This document shows positions 8,856 through 17,540 of a stretch of 64,000 bases of DNA, in pieces (positions within the stretch are counted from its first letter, which is position 1; each line of letters starts with the position of its first letter). A model generated the notes under the pieces. The model had not been told where the DNA came from. It saw only the letters and a list, made by a program, of their open reading frames with translations, and did no database searches. A program made the translations under genes and the position numbers. Origin of the DNA: Micromonospora sp045209745 (GTDB taxonomy: Bacteria > Actinomycetota > Actinomycetes > Mycobacteriales > Micromonosporaceae); contig NZ_CP109273.1 of NCBI RefSeq assembly GCF_045209745.1, positions 2,108,001-2,172,000 on the forward strand, read 5' to 3'.

Positions 8856-8966
8856 GACGTGCCCAACGACCTTCCCAGCGGGGTGACGTGGGTCATGCCG
8901 GTTTTTTGGAAGTTCCACGCGGCGGGTCGCACTGCCTGTCCGACTTCCGACTCCGACGGATCATGG

Positions 8967-9980
8967 TCAGGAGTCGGGCTGGAGGGGGTTGGCGGCGAAC
9001 AACTCCTCCAGCCAGCCGGGAACCGCGTCGGCGTACTCGGTGCGGGACTCGTCGACGGTGTCCAGGGCGCGACGCCAGGAGAGCGATCGGCTCACCGGTC
9101 CCAGGCTGATCGCGAGGTCGGCGGCCTCGACGAGAGTCCGACGGTCGTACCGGTCGGTCCACGCCTCCAGGTAGGCGTCGCGCAACCGAGCCAGCCGGGC
9201 GTCGTCGGCTGCCAGCTTCTTGGCGTGCCCGATGGAGCGCAGGGTCACCAGCAGCGTGCCGAACGGGTGCGCCACCGAGGCGTCGCCCCAGTCGAAATAG
9301 CGATACCCGTCCCCAGCGGCGAAGACGTTGCCGTCGTGCAGGTCGTCGTGTTGCACCATGGCCGGAATGCCGATGTCGGCGAGCCGGCGGCACCGCTGCG
9401 CGTACGACGGCACCTCCGCCCGCAGCCGCTCGTGCAGGTCCGGGCTGAGCCCGCCCTCGGCACCGATCAGCAGTGCCTCACGATCGTCGAGGAGCTCGGC
9501 GAGCAGCCCGGCCAGCAGCTCGGGGCGGTGGTCCGGCACGCCCAGAGCGACCAACTCGTCGGCACGCTGCGCGGTGGCCAGTTGGAGCGCCGCGTACCCG
9601 GACAGCGCCCGCTCCCAGTGCGCCAGATCGGGCTCACGTCCCAGCACGTCGCGCAACGAATCGCCGCCGTCGGGCAGCAGCGACCAGCCCTGGACCGGGT
9701 CCACCGCGATCGGTGTCAGCACCCGATCGGGCGTCAGCTCGGCGAGCGTCGCGATCAGGACGGTCTCGTGCACCGTGCCCGGGTTGTTGGCCTTGAACCA
9801 GACCGGGCCGTCGTCGGTGGGCACCCGCCACACCAGCGACCAGGGACGCACCCTGGGCTCCACCAGCCCGGTCACCCGCCGGCCGGCTCGGCTCAGCTGC
9901 GCGTCGACCCAGGACCGGGCCCGCACCTGCCACTGCTCGCTGGACCACTCGGGGGCGCGCTCACCGGCGATCGTCGTCAC
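8967..9980 (-). CDS. APH/choline-kinase-fold phosphotransferase family protein
   Basis: The fold is that of aminoglycoside/homoserine/choline kinases: an N-terminal lobe with GPVWFKANNPGTVHE, the catalytic loop VQHDDLHDGNVF and a metal-binding YFDWGDASVAHPFG. GTG 9980 is preferred because a TAGGGT hexamer lies exactly 7 nt upstream, giving a leaderless start; GTG 9989 would overlap that box. It is ~337 residues long. Such genes are common in actinobacterial core genomes and usually act on unknown small alcohols, so this is not evidence of antibiotic resistance. It is downstream of the thiolase, 57 bases away, and may be independently transcribed. Confidence 0.75.
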   Translation of the reverse strand: MTTIAGERAPEWSSEQWQVRARSWVDAQLSRAGRRVTGLVEPRVRPWSLVWRVPTDDGPVWFKANNPGTVHETVLIATLAELTPDRVLTPIAVDPVQGWSLLPDGGDSLRDVLGREPDLAHWERALSGYAALQLATAQRADELVALGVPDHRPELLAGLLAELLDDREALLIGAEGGLSPDLHERLRAEVPSYAQRCRRLADIGIPAMVQHDDLHDGNVFAAGDGYRYFDWGDASVAHPFGTLLVTLRSIGHAKKLAADDARLARLRDAYLEAWTDRYDRRTLVEAADLAISLGPVSRSLSWRRALDTVDESRTEYADAVPGWLEELFAANPLQPDS

Positions 9981-10037
9981 GCTGGGCACCCTAGGCGGCC
10001 TTCCCGGGCCGGGCGAGGCGTTTTCCTGGCCGGGGCG

Positions 10038-11210
10038 TCAGACCAGCTCGACGATGGTGGCGTTGGCCATGCCGCCGCCCTCGCACATGGTCTGCAGACC
10101 GTAGCGGATGCCGTTGTCCCGCATGTGCTGAAGCATCGTCGTCATGATCCGGGCACCGGAGCCACCGAGCGGGTGACCGAGGGCGATCGCCCCACCGCGC
10201 GGGTTGAGCCGCTCCGGGTCCGCCTCGGTCTCCGCCAGCCAGGCCAGCGGCACCGGCGCGAACGCCTCGTTCACCTCGTACACCCCGATCTCCTCGATGC
10301 CCAGCCCCGCGCGGCGCAGCGCCTTCGCGGTGGCCGGGATGGGTGCGGTGAGCATGGTGACCGGGTCGTCGGCGGCGACCACGGCGGTGTGGATGCGGGC
10401 AAGCGGCCGCAGGCCGTGCCGGCTGGCCCATTCGGAGGTGGTCACCGCGAGGGCCGCGGCGCCGTCGGAGATCTGGGACGCGGACCCGGCGGTCACCACA
10501 CCGTCGGCGCGGAACGGGGTGGCCAGCTCGCCGAGCTTCTCCAGCGAGGTCTCCCGACGGATGCCCTCGTCGGCGGCGAACTTGCCACCATCGGCGAGCG
10601 GCACCGGCGTCAGCTCCGGATCGAACGCGCCGGCGTCCTGCGCGGCGGCCGCCTTCTCGTGGCTGGCCAGCGCAAACTCGTCCAGCTGCGTACGCGAGAG
10701 GCGCCACCGCTGGGCGATCAGCTCGGCCCCGACCCCCTGGTTGAACGGCAGCGGCGCGTCGTCGGCGAAGCCCTCGACGCCCCGGTAGCGGGCGCGCAAC
10801 TGGTCGCTGAAGGGCATGCCGCCAGCCACACTGGAACCCATCGGCACGCGGGTCATCGACTCCACCCCACCGGCGACCACCAGGTCGGCCTGGCCGGAGA
10901 GCACCGTCGCGGCGGCGAAGTGCAGTGCCTGCTGGCTGGAACCGCACTGCCGGTCCAGGGTCGTGCCGGGCACCGTCTCGGGCCAGCCGGCGGCGAGCAC
11001 GCCGTTGCGGGCGATGTTCCACGATTGCTCGCCGACCTGGGACACGCAGCCCCAGAAGACGTCGTCGACCTGCTCCGGGTCGAGCCCGGTGCGCTCGGCG
11101 AGGGCGCGCAGCACGTGCGCCGAGAGATCGACCGGGTGGACGCTGGCGAGGCTGCCCTTGCGCCGCCCGACCGGGGTCCGTACCGCGCCGACGATGACCG
11201 CGTCACTCAT
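10038..11210 (-). CDS. Thiolase (acetyl-CoA acetyltransferase / 3-ketoacyl-CoA thiolase)
   Basis: The 390-residue enzyme has all three thiolase signatures: the acylated Cys89 in LDRQCGSSQQAL, the base His346 in GGAIALGHPLGGSGAR, and Cys376 in TMCEGGGMANA. This family condenses two acyl-CoAs or cleaves 3-ketoacyl-CoA. The sequence is of the actinobacterial FadA-like type, but the chain-length preference cannot be read from it. ATG 11210 follows GGGGAG. There are no other beta-oxidation genes beside it. Confidence 0.9.
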   Translation of the reverse strand: MSDAVIVGAVRTPVGRRKGSLASVHPVDLSAHVLRALAERTGLDPEQVDDVFWGCVSQVGEQSWNIARNGVLAAGWPETVPGTTLDRQCGSSQQALHFAAATVLSGQADLVVAGGVESMTRVPMGSSVAGGMPFSDQLRARYRGVEGFADDAPLPFNQGVGAELIAQRWRLSRTQLDEFALASHEKAAAAQDAGAFDPELTPVPLADGGKFAADEGIRRETSLEKLGELATPFRADGVVTAGSASQISDGAAALAVTTSEWASRHGLRPLARIHTAVVAADDPVTMLTAPIPATAKALRRAGLGIEEIGVYEVNEAFAPVPLAWLAETEADPERLNPRGGAIALGHPLGGSGARIMTTMLQHMRDNGIRYGLQTMCEGGGMANATIVELV

Positions 11211-11328
11211 GTTTACTCCCCGGTAACTTGGGCTGCCCCGATCCTACTTCGTTGCTGGACCGGCCGTCCGCCCAGGCGTCGAGGTGCCTGCACCCCCAGC
11301 GCCCGACGGCCGCTGGCATGCTGGGCGG

Positions 11329-11757
11329 GTGGATGAGATCTCCCCCGTACGGCAGTGGCGGGTGCCGGCGAGCCTGCCCGCCGCGAAGCTGGCCGGCGCG
11401 GTCCTGCTGGTCGCGCTCGGGCTGCTCTTCGCCGACGGCGACCCGGTCCGCCTGGCGCTGGCCGTCCTGGCCGCCGCCCTGCTGGCCGGCTGGGCGGTAC
11501 GCGACCTGGTCGTGCCGGTCCGGTTGGCGGTGGACGCCGCAGGGCTCACCGTCATCCACGGATTCGCGGGCCGGCGGCTGCTGCCCTGGTCGGCGGTCGA
11601 GGCGATCACCGTGGACCGTCGGCCACGGTTGGGGCTGACCAGCGAAATCCTGGAAATCGACGCGGGCAACTCACTGCACCTGTTCGGTCGGTACGACCTG
11701 GGAGCCACCCCGGAGGAGGTGGCCGCCGCACTGCGGGACGCCCGCCCGAACCCTTGA
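11329..11757 (+). CDS. Small membrane protein with C-terminal PH domain
   Basis: The ~142-residue protein has two adjacent hydrophobic helices (AKLAGAVLLVALGLLFA and LALAVLAAALLAGWAV), followed by a PH-like beta domain: VRLAVDAAGLTVIHGF, RRLLPWSAVEAITVD. This is typical of actinobacterial PH-domain proteins with 'W..V..I' contacts. GTG 11329 is chosen because the domain layout begins there; GTG 11284 is an upstream alternative. It ends only 4 bases before the stop of the convergent rhomboid gene. Role unknown. Confidence 0.7.
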   Translation: MDEISPVRQWRVPASLPAAKLAGAVLLVALGLLFADGDPVRLALAVLAAALLAGWAVRDLVVPVRLAVDAAGLTVIHGFAGRRLLPWSAVEAITVDRRPRLGLTSEILEIDAGNSLHLFGRYDLGATPEEVAAALRDARPNP

Positions 11758-11761
11758 TCTG

Positions 11762-12673
11762 TCAGCCGAGCAGGTAGGCGGTCCGGAAGAGCACCAGCGC
11801 GAGCAGGATCAGCAGGATGATCGCACCGCCGGCGACCTGCACCAACGTGCGTCGGCCGCGCGGTGCGTACGCGAGCACCAGCGCCATCGCCCCACCGACC
11901 ACCAGGCCACCCAGGTGCCCCGGAATCGAGATGCCCGGCACAGCCAGCGTGAACACCAGGTTGATCACCAGGATCGGGATGATCTGGGAGATGTCCCGGC
12001 CCATCTTGCGCTCGATGATGATCAGCGCGGCGAAGAGCCCGAAGACGGCGGTCGACGCGCCGGCGGTGGCGGAGTTCTGGGCGCTGAACAGGTAGGCGGC
12101 CACGTTGCCGCCGAGGCCCGCGATCAGATAGAGCGCGGCGAACCGCACCCGCCCGAGGTTGGCCTCCAGCGATCGGCCGAGCACCCACAGCGCCCACATG
12201 TTGAGCAGCAGGTGAAGGACGCCGTAGTGCAGGAACATGGCGGTGACCAGCCGGTACCACTGGCCGTCCGCGATGCCGCCGAGCGTGCCGTCAGGGAAGA
12301 CCGCCAGCCCGAGCACCGACCCCCAGTTGGTCAGCGGGGTGCTGCCACCCATCAGGCCGCCGAAGCCGGAACCGCCCACCGCCGCGTCCCCACCCCGGTC
12401 GGAGGCGATGGAGAGCAGCATGATCAGCACGTTCACGGCGATCAGCGCCTTGGTGACATAGCCGTGCCGGCCGGCCGCACCGCCACCGAAGGCGGTGCGC
12501 GCCGGCCGGACACTGCGACGTCCCTCGTTGACGCACTCCGGGCACTGGTGCCCGACGGACGCCTCCCGCATGCAGTCCGGGCAGATCGGCCGGTCGCAGC
12601 GGGTGCACCGGACATAGGTCTCCCGACCTGGGTGCCGGTAGCAGGCCGGGGCGGTCGGAGGGGACTCGCTCAC
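11762..12673 (-). CDS. Rhomboid intramembrane serine protease with N-terminal zinc-binding domain
   Basis: The 303-residue protein begins with a B-box-like Cys/His cluster (C11, H14, C23, C26, C31, C34, C44, C47), which suggests a cytoplasmic zinc-binding domain. A six-helix rhomboid core follows, with the catalytic Ser207 in GASTAVFG, the catalytic His253 in SIPGHLGG, and the HxxxN-type helix (HYGVLHLLLNMW). Rhomboids cleave transmembrane substrates within the bilayer. GTG 12673 has GGAGGG about 9 nt upstream. The neighbouring cyclophilin is upstream in the same direction, about 100 bases away. Confidence 0.9.
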   Translation of the reverse strand: MSESPPTAPACYRHPGRETYVRCTRCDRPICPDCMREASVGHQCPECVNEGRRSVRPARTAFGGGAAGRHGYVTKALIAVNVLIMLLSIASDRGGDAAVGGSGFGGLMGGSTPLTNWGSVLGLAVFPDGTLGGIADGQWYRLVTAMFLHYGVLHLLLNMWALWVLGRSLEANLGRVRFAALYLIAGLGGNVAAYLFSAQNSATAGASTAVFGLFAALIIIERKMGRDISQIIPILVINLVFTLAVPGISIPGHLGGLVVGGAMALVLAYAPRGRRTLVQVAGGAIILLILLALVLFRTAYLLG

Positions 12674-12773
12674 CGGGTCGACCCTCCGTCCACCGCAGCG
12701 CGATCCACCGGCGCCAGCCGGTGCGGTGTTCCGGAGCGCTCAATCATGCGAGCAAAGGTACCTCGCCGGTCGG

Positions 12774-13304
12774 TCAGGCAGCAGACCGCTCGATCTCGAC
12801 CCGCTCGATGACGACGTCCTGGAGCGGACGGTCGCTCGGGCCGGTCGGGGTGCTCGCGATCGAGTCGACGATCTTCACCGACTGCTCGTCGGCAACCTGG
12901 CCGAAGATGGTGTGCCGGTTGTTGAGGTGCGGCGTCGGGGACACGGTGATGAAGAACTGCGAACCGTTGGTGCCCGGTCCAGCGTTCGCCATCGCCAGCA
13001 GGTAGGGCCGGTCGAAGCGCAGCTCCGGGTGGAACTCGTCGGCGAACTTGTAACCCGGCCCGCCCCGACCGGTGCCGGTCGGGTCGCCCATCTGGACCAT
13101 GAAACCGCTGATCACCCGGTGCGAGATGGTGCCGTCGTAGTACGGACCACTGCCCGGCTGACCGGTGCGCGGGTCGGTGTACTCCCGGTTGCCCTCGGCC
13201 AGGTCGACGAAGTTGCGGACGGTCTTCGGCGCGTGGTTGGGGAAGAGCTCCAGCCGGATCGGGCCAGCGTTGGTGTGCAGGGTGGCGTAGACAGCCTCGG
13301 CCAC
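12774..13304 (-). CDS. Cyclophilin-type peptidyl-prolyl cis-trans isomerase
   Basis: The 176-residue single-domain enzyme carries the cyclophilin signature: YYDGTISHRVISGFMVQMGDP, with the catalytic Arg, then GTNGSQFFITVSPTPHLNNRH and TIFGQV. It has no signal peptide, so it acts in the cytoplasm on proline bonds of folding proteins. GTG 13304 follows GAGGAGT. The active-site Arg, Phe, Met, Gln and His are all present. Confidence 0.93.
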   Translation of the reverse strand: MAEAVYATLHTNAGPIRLELFPNHAPKTVRNFVDLAEGNREYTDPRTGQPGSGPYYDGTISHRVISGFMVQMGDPTGTGRGGPGYKFADEFHPELRFDRPYLLAMANAGPGTNGSQFFITVSPTPHLNNRHTIFGQVADEQSVKIVDSIASTPTGPSDRPLQDVVIERVEIERSAA

Positions 13305-13421
13305 GGGTACTCCTCACTTGTTGGTCAGTTCCATGCGGATCCTCCCATGTGCCCGATCTGGCATCGCGGAGGCATCCGAAGGTGGAGGATGACGAAGGAA
13401 CAACTCCCAGGAGGTAGGACC

Positions 13422-14165
13422 GTGTTTGGATTCGGGCGGCGTAAGTCCCAGGGGCAGCAGGCCTTGGCCGAGCTGAACCAGAGCATCAGCCACCTGGTGC
13501 AGGCAGCCAATCACGCCGCGAAGGGTGCCGGCGCAACCGTCGGCCCGGGGGTCCAGGTGGCCCGGGGCTACGTCGGGCCGGCCGCGGCGAAGGTACGCGA
13601 CCGCGCGTCGACCGGCTGGGGGACGACTCTCACCACGCTGGCACCGCTGGCGGCGGCGGCCCGTGACGGCGCCACGCAGGCAGGGCCGCTGACCAGGAAG
13701 GCCAGGTCGAAGACCATGCGGATCACCGGTAAGAAGAAGCAGCCGCGCCGTCGCGGCTCGATGATGACCGGCCTGTTGGCGGCGGGTGCCATCGCCGGCC
13801 TGGCCGGCGCGGTCGCCCTGCGTCGCCGACGGGAGCAGCAGGAGTGGGCCGAATACGACCCGACCCGCACCCTGGAGCCGATGCACGACGAGGTCGACTC
13901 GATCGAGGTGCGGACGCCGTCCGCCACCAAGGGGACCGACGGGTCCGCCATGACCGGTGCGGCTGCGATGACCGGTGCGGGCAGCTCAGCGGCGGCCGGC
14001 GGCACGAGCGCCAGCACCACCGGCACGGCCAAGCAGACCGGTATCCGCCCGACCGACAAGGTCCCGTCGGTTGCCGAAGGTGCCACGGACGTCTCCGGTC
14101 GGCCGACCGACGACCTCGCCAAGGCGCTGGGCAAGAACACGGCCCGCACCAACGGCCGCCGCTGA
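13422..14165 (+). CDS. Hypothetical protein with one membrane helix, basic middle, disordered tail
   Basis: GTG 13422 is preceded by a textbook AGGAGGT at 13409-13415 with a 6-nt spacer; this beats ATG 13389 and gives 247 residues. The first ~100 residues are amphipathic helix (ALAELNQSISHLVQAANHAA) with alanine/glycine runs. A basic patch (KKKQPRRRG) precedes one membrane helix (MMTGLLAAGAIAGLAGAVAL) and the stop-transfer RRRREQQ. The last ~110 residues are rich in Thr, Ala and Gly and probably unstructured. Similar small proteins accompany cell-envelope functions in actinobacteria, but no function can be assigned here. Confidence 0.7.
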   Translation: MFGFGRRKSQGQQALAELNQSISHLVQAANHAAKGAGATVGPGVQVARGYVGPAAAKVRDRASTGWGTTLTTLAPLAAAARDGATQAGPLTRKARSKTMRITGKKKQPRRRGSMMTGLLAAGAIAGLAGAVALRRRREQQEWAEYDPTRTLEPMHDEVDSIEVRTPSATKGTDGSAMTGAAAMTGAGSSAAAGGTSASTTGTAKQTGIRPTDKVPSVAEGATDVSGRPTDDLAKALGKNTARTNGRR

Positions 14166-14183
14166 CCCAGCGACAGCGCAGCG

Positions 14184-14267
14184 AGCGCCAGCGGCGCGGG
14201 GCCACCCCGCTCGCTGGCGCTTCCGCGTGCCGGGCGTTCCCGCACTGGCGCTTCCGCGTGCCGGGCG
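14184..14267. repeat. Hairpin plus 23-bp direct repeat between convergent genes
   Basis: A 10-bp inverted repeat (AGCGCCAGCG 14184-14193 with CGCTGGCGCT 14212-14221) could act as a terminator after the hypothetical gene. It runs into two identical 23-bp copies beginning CTGGCGCTTCCGCGTGCCGG, at 14214-14236 and 14245-14267, with a 31-base period. The corA stop follows at 14303. Confidence 0.6.
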
Positions 14268-14302
14268 GCTGCGCCTGCCGGTCAGGGCCGGCCGCCTCGC
14301 GG

Positions 14303-15451
14303 TCAGAGCCAGCCGTTGCGGCGGAACCAGCGGTAGAGGGCCAGCGAGACACCGAGCATGAGGGCCAGGACCACCGGATAGCCGTACGTCATCTTCAGCT
14401 CGGGCATGTTGTCGAAGTTCATCCCGTAGATGCCCGCGATGGCGGTCCACACCGCGGCGATGCCGGCCCAGGCGGCAATCTTGCGCATGTCGTTGTTCTG
14501 GTCGACGGTGACCTGGGCGAGCCGCGCCTGGAGGATCGAGTTCAGCAGGTCATCGTAGGAGTTCACCTGCTCCACGGTGCGGCTCAGGTGGTCCTGCACG
14601 TCCCGGAAGTAACGCCGGATCTCCTTGGGCACCTCACGGTTGACCTGCGAGGTCAGCGCCATCAGCGGTCGTTGCAGCGGCACCACTGCCCGCTTGAACT
14701 CCACCAACTCCCGCTTCATCTGATAGATCCGCTGGATCCGCCCATGGCTGTGGCGGTCGAAGACGTCGGCCTCCAGCACGTCCAGGTCATCCTCAAGCTG
14801 GTCGGCGACCTCCAGGTAGAGGTCGACCACCCGGTCGGTCACCCCGTACGCCACCGCCCACGGGCCCTGGAGCAGCAGATCCTGCTTGGTCTCCAGGTCG
14901 GCGCGGATCGGGGCGAGCTGGCAGGCATCACCGTGCCGGACGCTGATCACGAAGTTCGGGCCGATGAAGAGCATCACCTGGCCGGTCTCCACGACCTCGG
15001 AGTTCTCGGTCAGCTCGGCGTGCTCGCAGTATCGGGCGGTGCGCAGCACCAGGAAGACGACATCGCCGAACCGCTCCAGCTTGGGGCGCTGCTCGGCCTT
15101 CACCGCGTCCTCGACGGCGAGTTCGTGCAGGCCGTAGGTCTCCGCGATGGCGGTCATCTCGGCCAGCTCCGGCTGGTGCAGACCGATCCAGACGAAGCCG
15201 TGCTCCACGCGGCGGGCCGCGGCCAGCGCGTCCGCGTACGTCCAGTCGCCGGGTTGCCGCTTGCCGTCGACGTAGAGCGCGCAGTCGACCACGGCGCTGC
15301 GGTCGGTGCCAGCGGGGGTCGGCGCGGGCGGCGAGCCGTCGGCGTTGAGGATCCGGGTCATCGCCCGGACCGGCGACGGCCACGCCCGAGGTCGTAGCAC
15401 CCGACCGGTCGTCGACGGTGCCGTCCGGTCCCGCTCTGTCCGATCCGTCAT
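14303..15451 (-). CDS. corA: CorA-family magnesium/cobalt transporter
   Basis: The protein has a long cytoplasmic N-terminal alpha/beta domain, a long stalk helix and two C-terminal membrane helices joined by the diagnostic YGMNFDNMPEL loop, and ends with a basic KR-type tail (RWFRRNGWL). ATG 15451 is preceded by GGGAGGTG, giving 382 residues; the open frame extends to 15580 without a better start. CorA channels form pentamers and import Mg2+ (sometimes Co2+/Ni2+) down the membrane potential. The upstream 317 bases carry several strong hairpins, so leader-based regulation is possible. Confidence 0.93.
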   Translation of the reverse strand: MTDRTERDRTAPSTTGRVLRPRAWPSPVRAMTRILNADGSPPAPTPAGTDRSAVVDCALYVDGKRQPGDWTYADALAAARRVEHGFVWIGLHQPELAEMTAIAETYGLHELAVEDAVKAEQRPKLERFGDVVFLVLRTARYCEHAELTENSEVVETGQVMLFIGPNFVISVRHGDACQLAPIRADLETKQDLLLQGPWAVAYGVTDRVVDLYLEVADQLEDDLDVLEADVFDRHSHGRIQRIYQMKRELVEFKRAVVPLQRPLMALTSQVNREVPKEIRRYFRDVQDHLSRTVEQVNSYDDLLNSILQARLAQVTVDQNNDMRKIAAWAGIAAVWTAIAGIYGMNFDNMPELKMTYGYPVVLALMLGVSLALYRWFRRNGWL

Positions 15452-15768
15452 CGCGTCACCTCCCGCGCTCAGCTGCGGCTTGCAGGCTACGCCGCCTGCG
15501 GTCGAGGACACGTGTGACGGCGGTCGCGCGGGGGCGGCGCCGGGTGGGCCGGGCCGCATCGGGGGGTGCGGGGACGACACGGCCCACCCGGCGCCGGTGG
15601 GGGCGGGGGTAGTGCTGCCGCGTCATCCGGGTCGCCCAGCCTGGAGGCTGGGCGGTGATCTCCACTACACCTGACGGGTGACGCTCGCAGCATTGTGGGC
15701 CGCCGGCCGCCCGGGCGGAGGCCCGGGACGGCCGGCATCGTCATTCTGTCGGGAACCCGACAGGCGAA
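15452..15768 (-). other. Gene-free 317-bp region with four strong inverted repeats upstream of corA
   Basis: No plausible ORF is seen. From the corA side the region holds: a perfect 16-bp inverted repeat (15536-15551 with 15580-15595, 28-nt loop); a 9-bp hairpin with a TGGA tetraloop (15633-15654); a GC-rich hairpin with one bulged A (15702-15716 with 15721-15736); and an 8-bp dyad (15746-15753 with 15756-15763). The last two follow the aminotransferase stop on the minus strand and are probably its terminator. The first two could be part of a corA leader RNA. Confidence 0.55.
15702..15763 (-). terminator. Probable terminator of the aminotransferase gene
   Basis: Read on the minus strand, a CTGTCGGG/CCCGACAG dyad starts within 6 bases of the stop codon and is followed by AATGA and a second very stable GC-rich hairpin. 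No U-run is present, as is usual in these GC-rich genomes. Confidence 0.6.
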
Positions 15769-16863
15769 TCAGCCGCGGACGGCTTCGACGGCCTCCGCGA
15801 GGCGGCGAACGCCCTCGTCGATCCGGTCGGCGGTCACCGCCGAGAACGCCAGTCGAAGGGCATGCCGCCCACCATCCAGCACGAAGTCGCTGCCCTTGAC
15901 CACGGCGACGCCGCGCTCGGCCGCCGCCGGGGCGAGCCGGTCCACCAGGACGTCCTCCGGGAACTCCACCCAGAGGAAATAGCCGCCGTCGGGCTCCACG
16001 AACCGGGCCTGCGGCAGGTGCCGGCGCAGCGACTCGGCGAGCACCCGGGCTCGCTCGCCCAGCGCCGCGCGTACGGTCTCGATCGAGCGGTCGATGTCAC
16101 CGGAGACGCAGAACTGGTGCACGATCGCCTGCGACACCATGCCGGGCGAGATGTAGAGGCTCGTCGCATTCTTGGCGATGTCGGCGATCAGGTCCGCCGG
16201 GCCGATCAGGTAACCGACCCGCACACCCGGGCAGACCGTCTTGGTGAAGCTCGACGCGTGCACCACCACGTTGCGGGTGTCCAGCGAGAGCATCGACGGC
16301 AGTGCGTCACCACGGAAGCGGACGTCCGCGTACGGGTCGTCCTCGAAGATCGTGAACTCGTACTCGGCGGCCAGGTCGAGCAACTCCCGGCGCTTCTCCA
16401 GCGACAGCGTCACGCCGGCCGGGTTCTGGTAGTTCGGGATGACGTGCGCGAGCCGGGGGCGGACCCCGGACTCCAGCAGCTTGCGCAGCTCGGCGGTGTC
16501 GAGGCCGTCCGGCTGGACGGAGATGCCGTGCAGCTCACTGCCCATCCGCTGGAGGTTGAGCAGCGTCCGGTCGTACGTCGGGCGTTCCACCACCACCGCG
16601 TCGCCGGGGCGGATCAGGTGGTCGAAGAGGAACGCGTCGGCCTGGAGCGACCCGTTGGTCACCAACACCTGGTCGACTTCGACCCCGTGCTTCTCGGCGA
16701 TCCACTTACGCAGCGGAACGTAGCCGACGGAGGTGCCGTACGCCGTGACCCCTGCAGGGTCGGCGTCGAAGGCGCGGACGGCGGCGGCCTTGAGCCCCTC
16801 GACGTCGACGATGTCCAGCGAAGGAGCCCCACGGGCAAAGGAGATCAACTGCTCGGCGGTCAT
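15769..16863 (-). CDS. PLP-dependent aminotransferase, class I/II (2-aminoadipate / MocR-aminotransferase-like)
   Basis: The ~364-residue fold-type I enzyme starts with ISFARGAPS. It has YGTSVGYVPLRKWIAEKHG, the substrate/PLP motif IPNYQNPAGVTLS, EDDPYADVRF and the Schiff-base lysine in SSFTKTVCPGVRVGY. These motifs match the family of 2-aminoadipate, aromatic or branched-chain aminotransferases. ATG 16863 has a TACGCT box 8 nt upstream, indicating a leaderless transcript. The longer frame to 17040 lacks support. The amino-acid substrate cannot be read from sequence. Confidence 0.85.
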   Translation of the reverse strand: MTAEQLISFARGAPSLDIVDVEGLKAAAVRAFDADPAGVTAYGTSVGYVPLRKWIAEKHGVEVDQVLVTNGSLQADAFLFDHLIRPGDAVVVERPTYDRTLLNLQRMGSELHGISVQPDGLDTAELRKLLESGVRPRLAHVIPNYQNPAGVTLSLEKRRELLDLAAEYEFTIFEDDPYADVRFRGDALPSMLSLDTRNVVVHASSFTKTVCPGVRVGYLIGPADLIADIAKNATSLYISPGMVSQAIVHQFCVSGDIDRSIETVRAALGERARVLAESLRRHLPQARFVEPDGGYFLWVEFPEDVLVDRLAPAAAERGVAVVKGSDFVLDGGRHALRLAFSAVTADRIDEGVRRLAEAVEAVRG

Positions 16864-16969
16864 GGATGTTGAGCGTACGGGCGGCGGCGGGGGACGCGCC
16901 GACGGCACGGCGATGTCCGCATCCTGAGCCACCGGGTCGGGTGACCCGACTCCACCGGTCGGCGGCAGA

Positions 16970-17428
16970 TCAGACCGGAAGGGCGAGCGCGTCGTGGTGC
17001 GCCGCCCGGGAAAGTCCCTCCAGCTGCACGCCGAGCGCATCGAGGAGCTGGCTCCAGTCGAAGTAGGAGCGCCAGGCGGTGATCCGACCCTTGCGGGCCC
17101 GGACCACGTCGGCCACCTCCCAGCTCACCACCCGGCCGGTGGGCGCGACGGTGCCGTACGGCGAATGCAACGTGCCGCTGTGGGTACCGGTCAGGCGCAG
17201 CTCGACGGCCGCACCACCGCCGGTGCGGACCGTGCCCAGCGGGTCGACCCGCAGGTCTGGAAAGGCGCCGGTCCAGGTCCGCAGGAGCGCGGGCAGCTCG
17301 ATCGGACGGACGGTCACGCCCGGCATGGCGTAGAACGCCTCCGGGGCATAGAGATCCGGCAGGCGGGCCACGTCCCGACGCAGGAGCATGGCGTACTGCT
17401 GCTCGACCAGGCGCTCCGCGTCGCGCAT
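16970..17428 (-). CDS. SnoaL/NTF2-like polyketide-cyclase-fold protein
   Basis: ATG 17428 is preceded by GGGGAGGTC, giving 152 residues. The sequence follows the SnoaL-like pattern: helix MRDAERLVEQQYAMLLRRDV, LPDLYAPEAFYAMPG, TWTGAFPDLRVDPLGTV, and the end RITAWRSYFDWSQLLDALG. This alpha+beta barrel hosts ester cyclases and many hydrolase-like proteins. No polyketide genes are nearby, so it is more likely a general small-molecule enzyme or binding protein. Function unassigned. Confidence 0.7.
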   Translation of the reverse strand: MRDAERLVEQQYAMLLRRDVARLPDLYAPEAFYAMPGVTVRPIELPALLRTWTGAFPDLRVDPLGTVRTGGGAAVELRLTGTHSGTLHSPYGTVAPTGRVVSWEVADVVRARKGRITAWRSYFDWSQLLDALGVQLEGLSRAAHHDALALPV

Positions 17429-17540
17429 CGGGACCTCCCCCGCGGGCCGCGGCATCTCCGCGCCCGCAAGGGATCCCTACCCGTCTATCCGGCCAGGCAC
17501 ACCTGCGTGCGCCGAGATTCCGGCCCGCCCGCCCGCCCGG

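Noticed and set aside
8967..9980. Aminoglycoside resistance gene
   Set aside because: The APH fold is shared by many housekeeping kinases. No resistance-specific signature or mobile context is seen.
8451..11336. A 961-codon plus-strand open frame
   Set aside because: It runs antisense through the PH-like, APH-fold and thiolase genes. Its translation is low complexity and it exists only because stop codons are rare at this GC content.
16970..17428. Polyketide cyclase from a biosynthetic cluster
   Set aside because: The SnoaL-like fold is widespread, and there are no PKS, NRPS or tailoring genes within the window.
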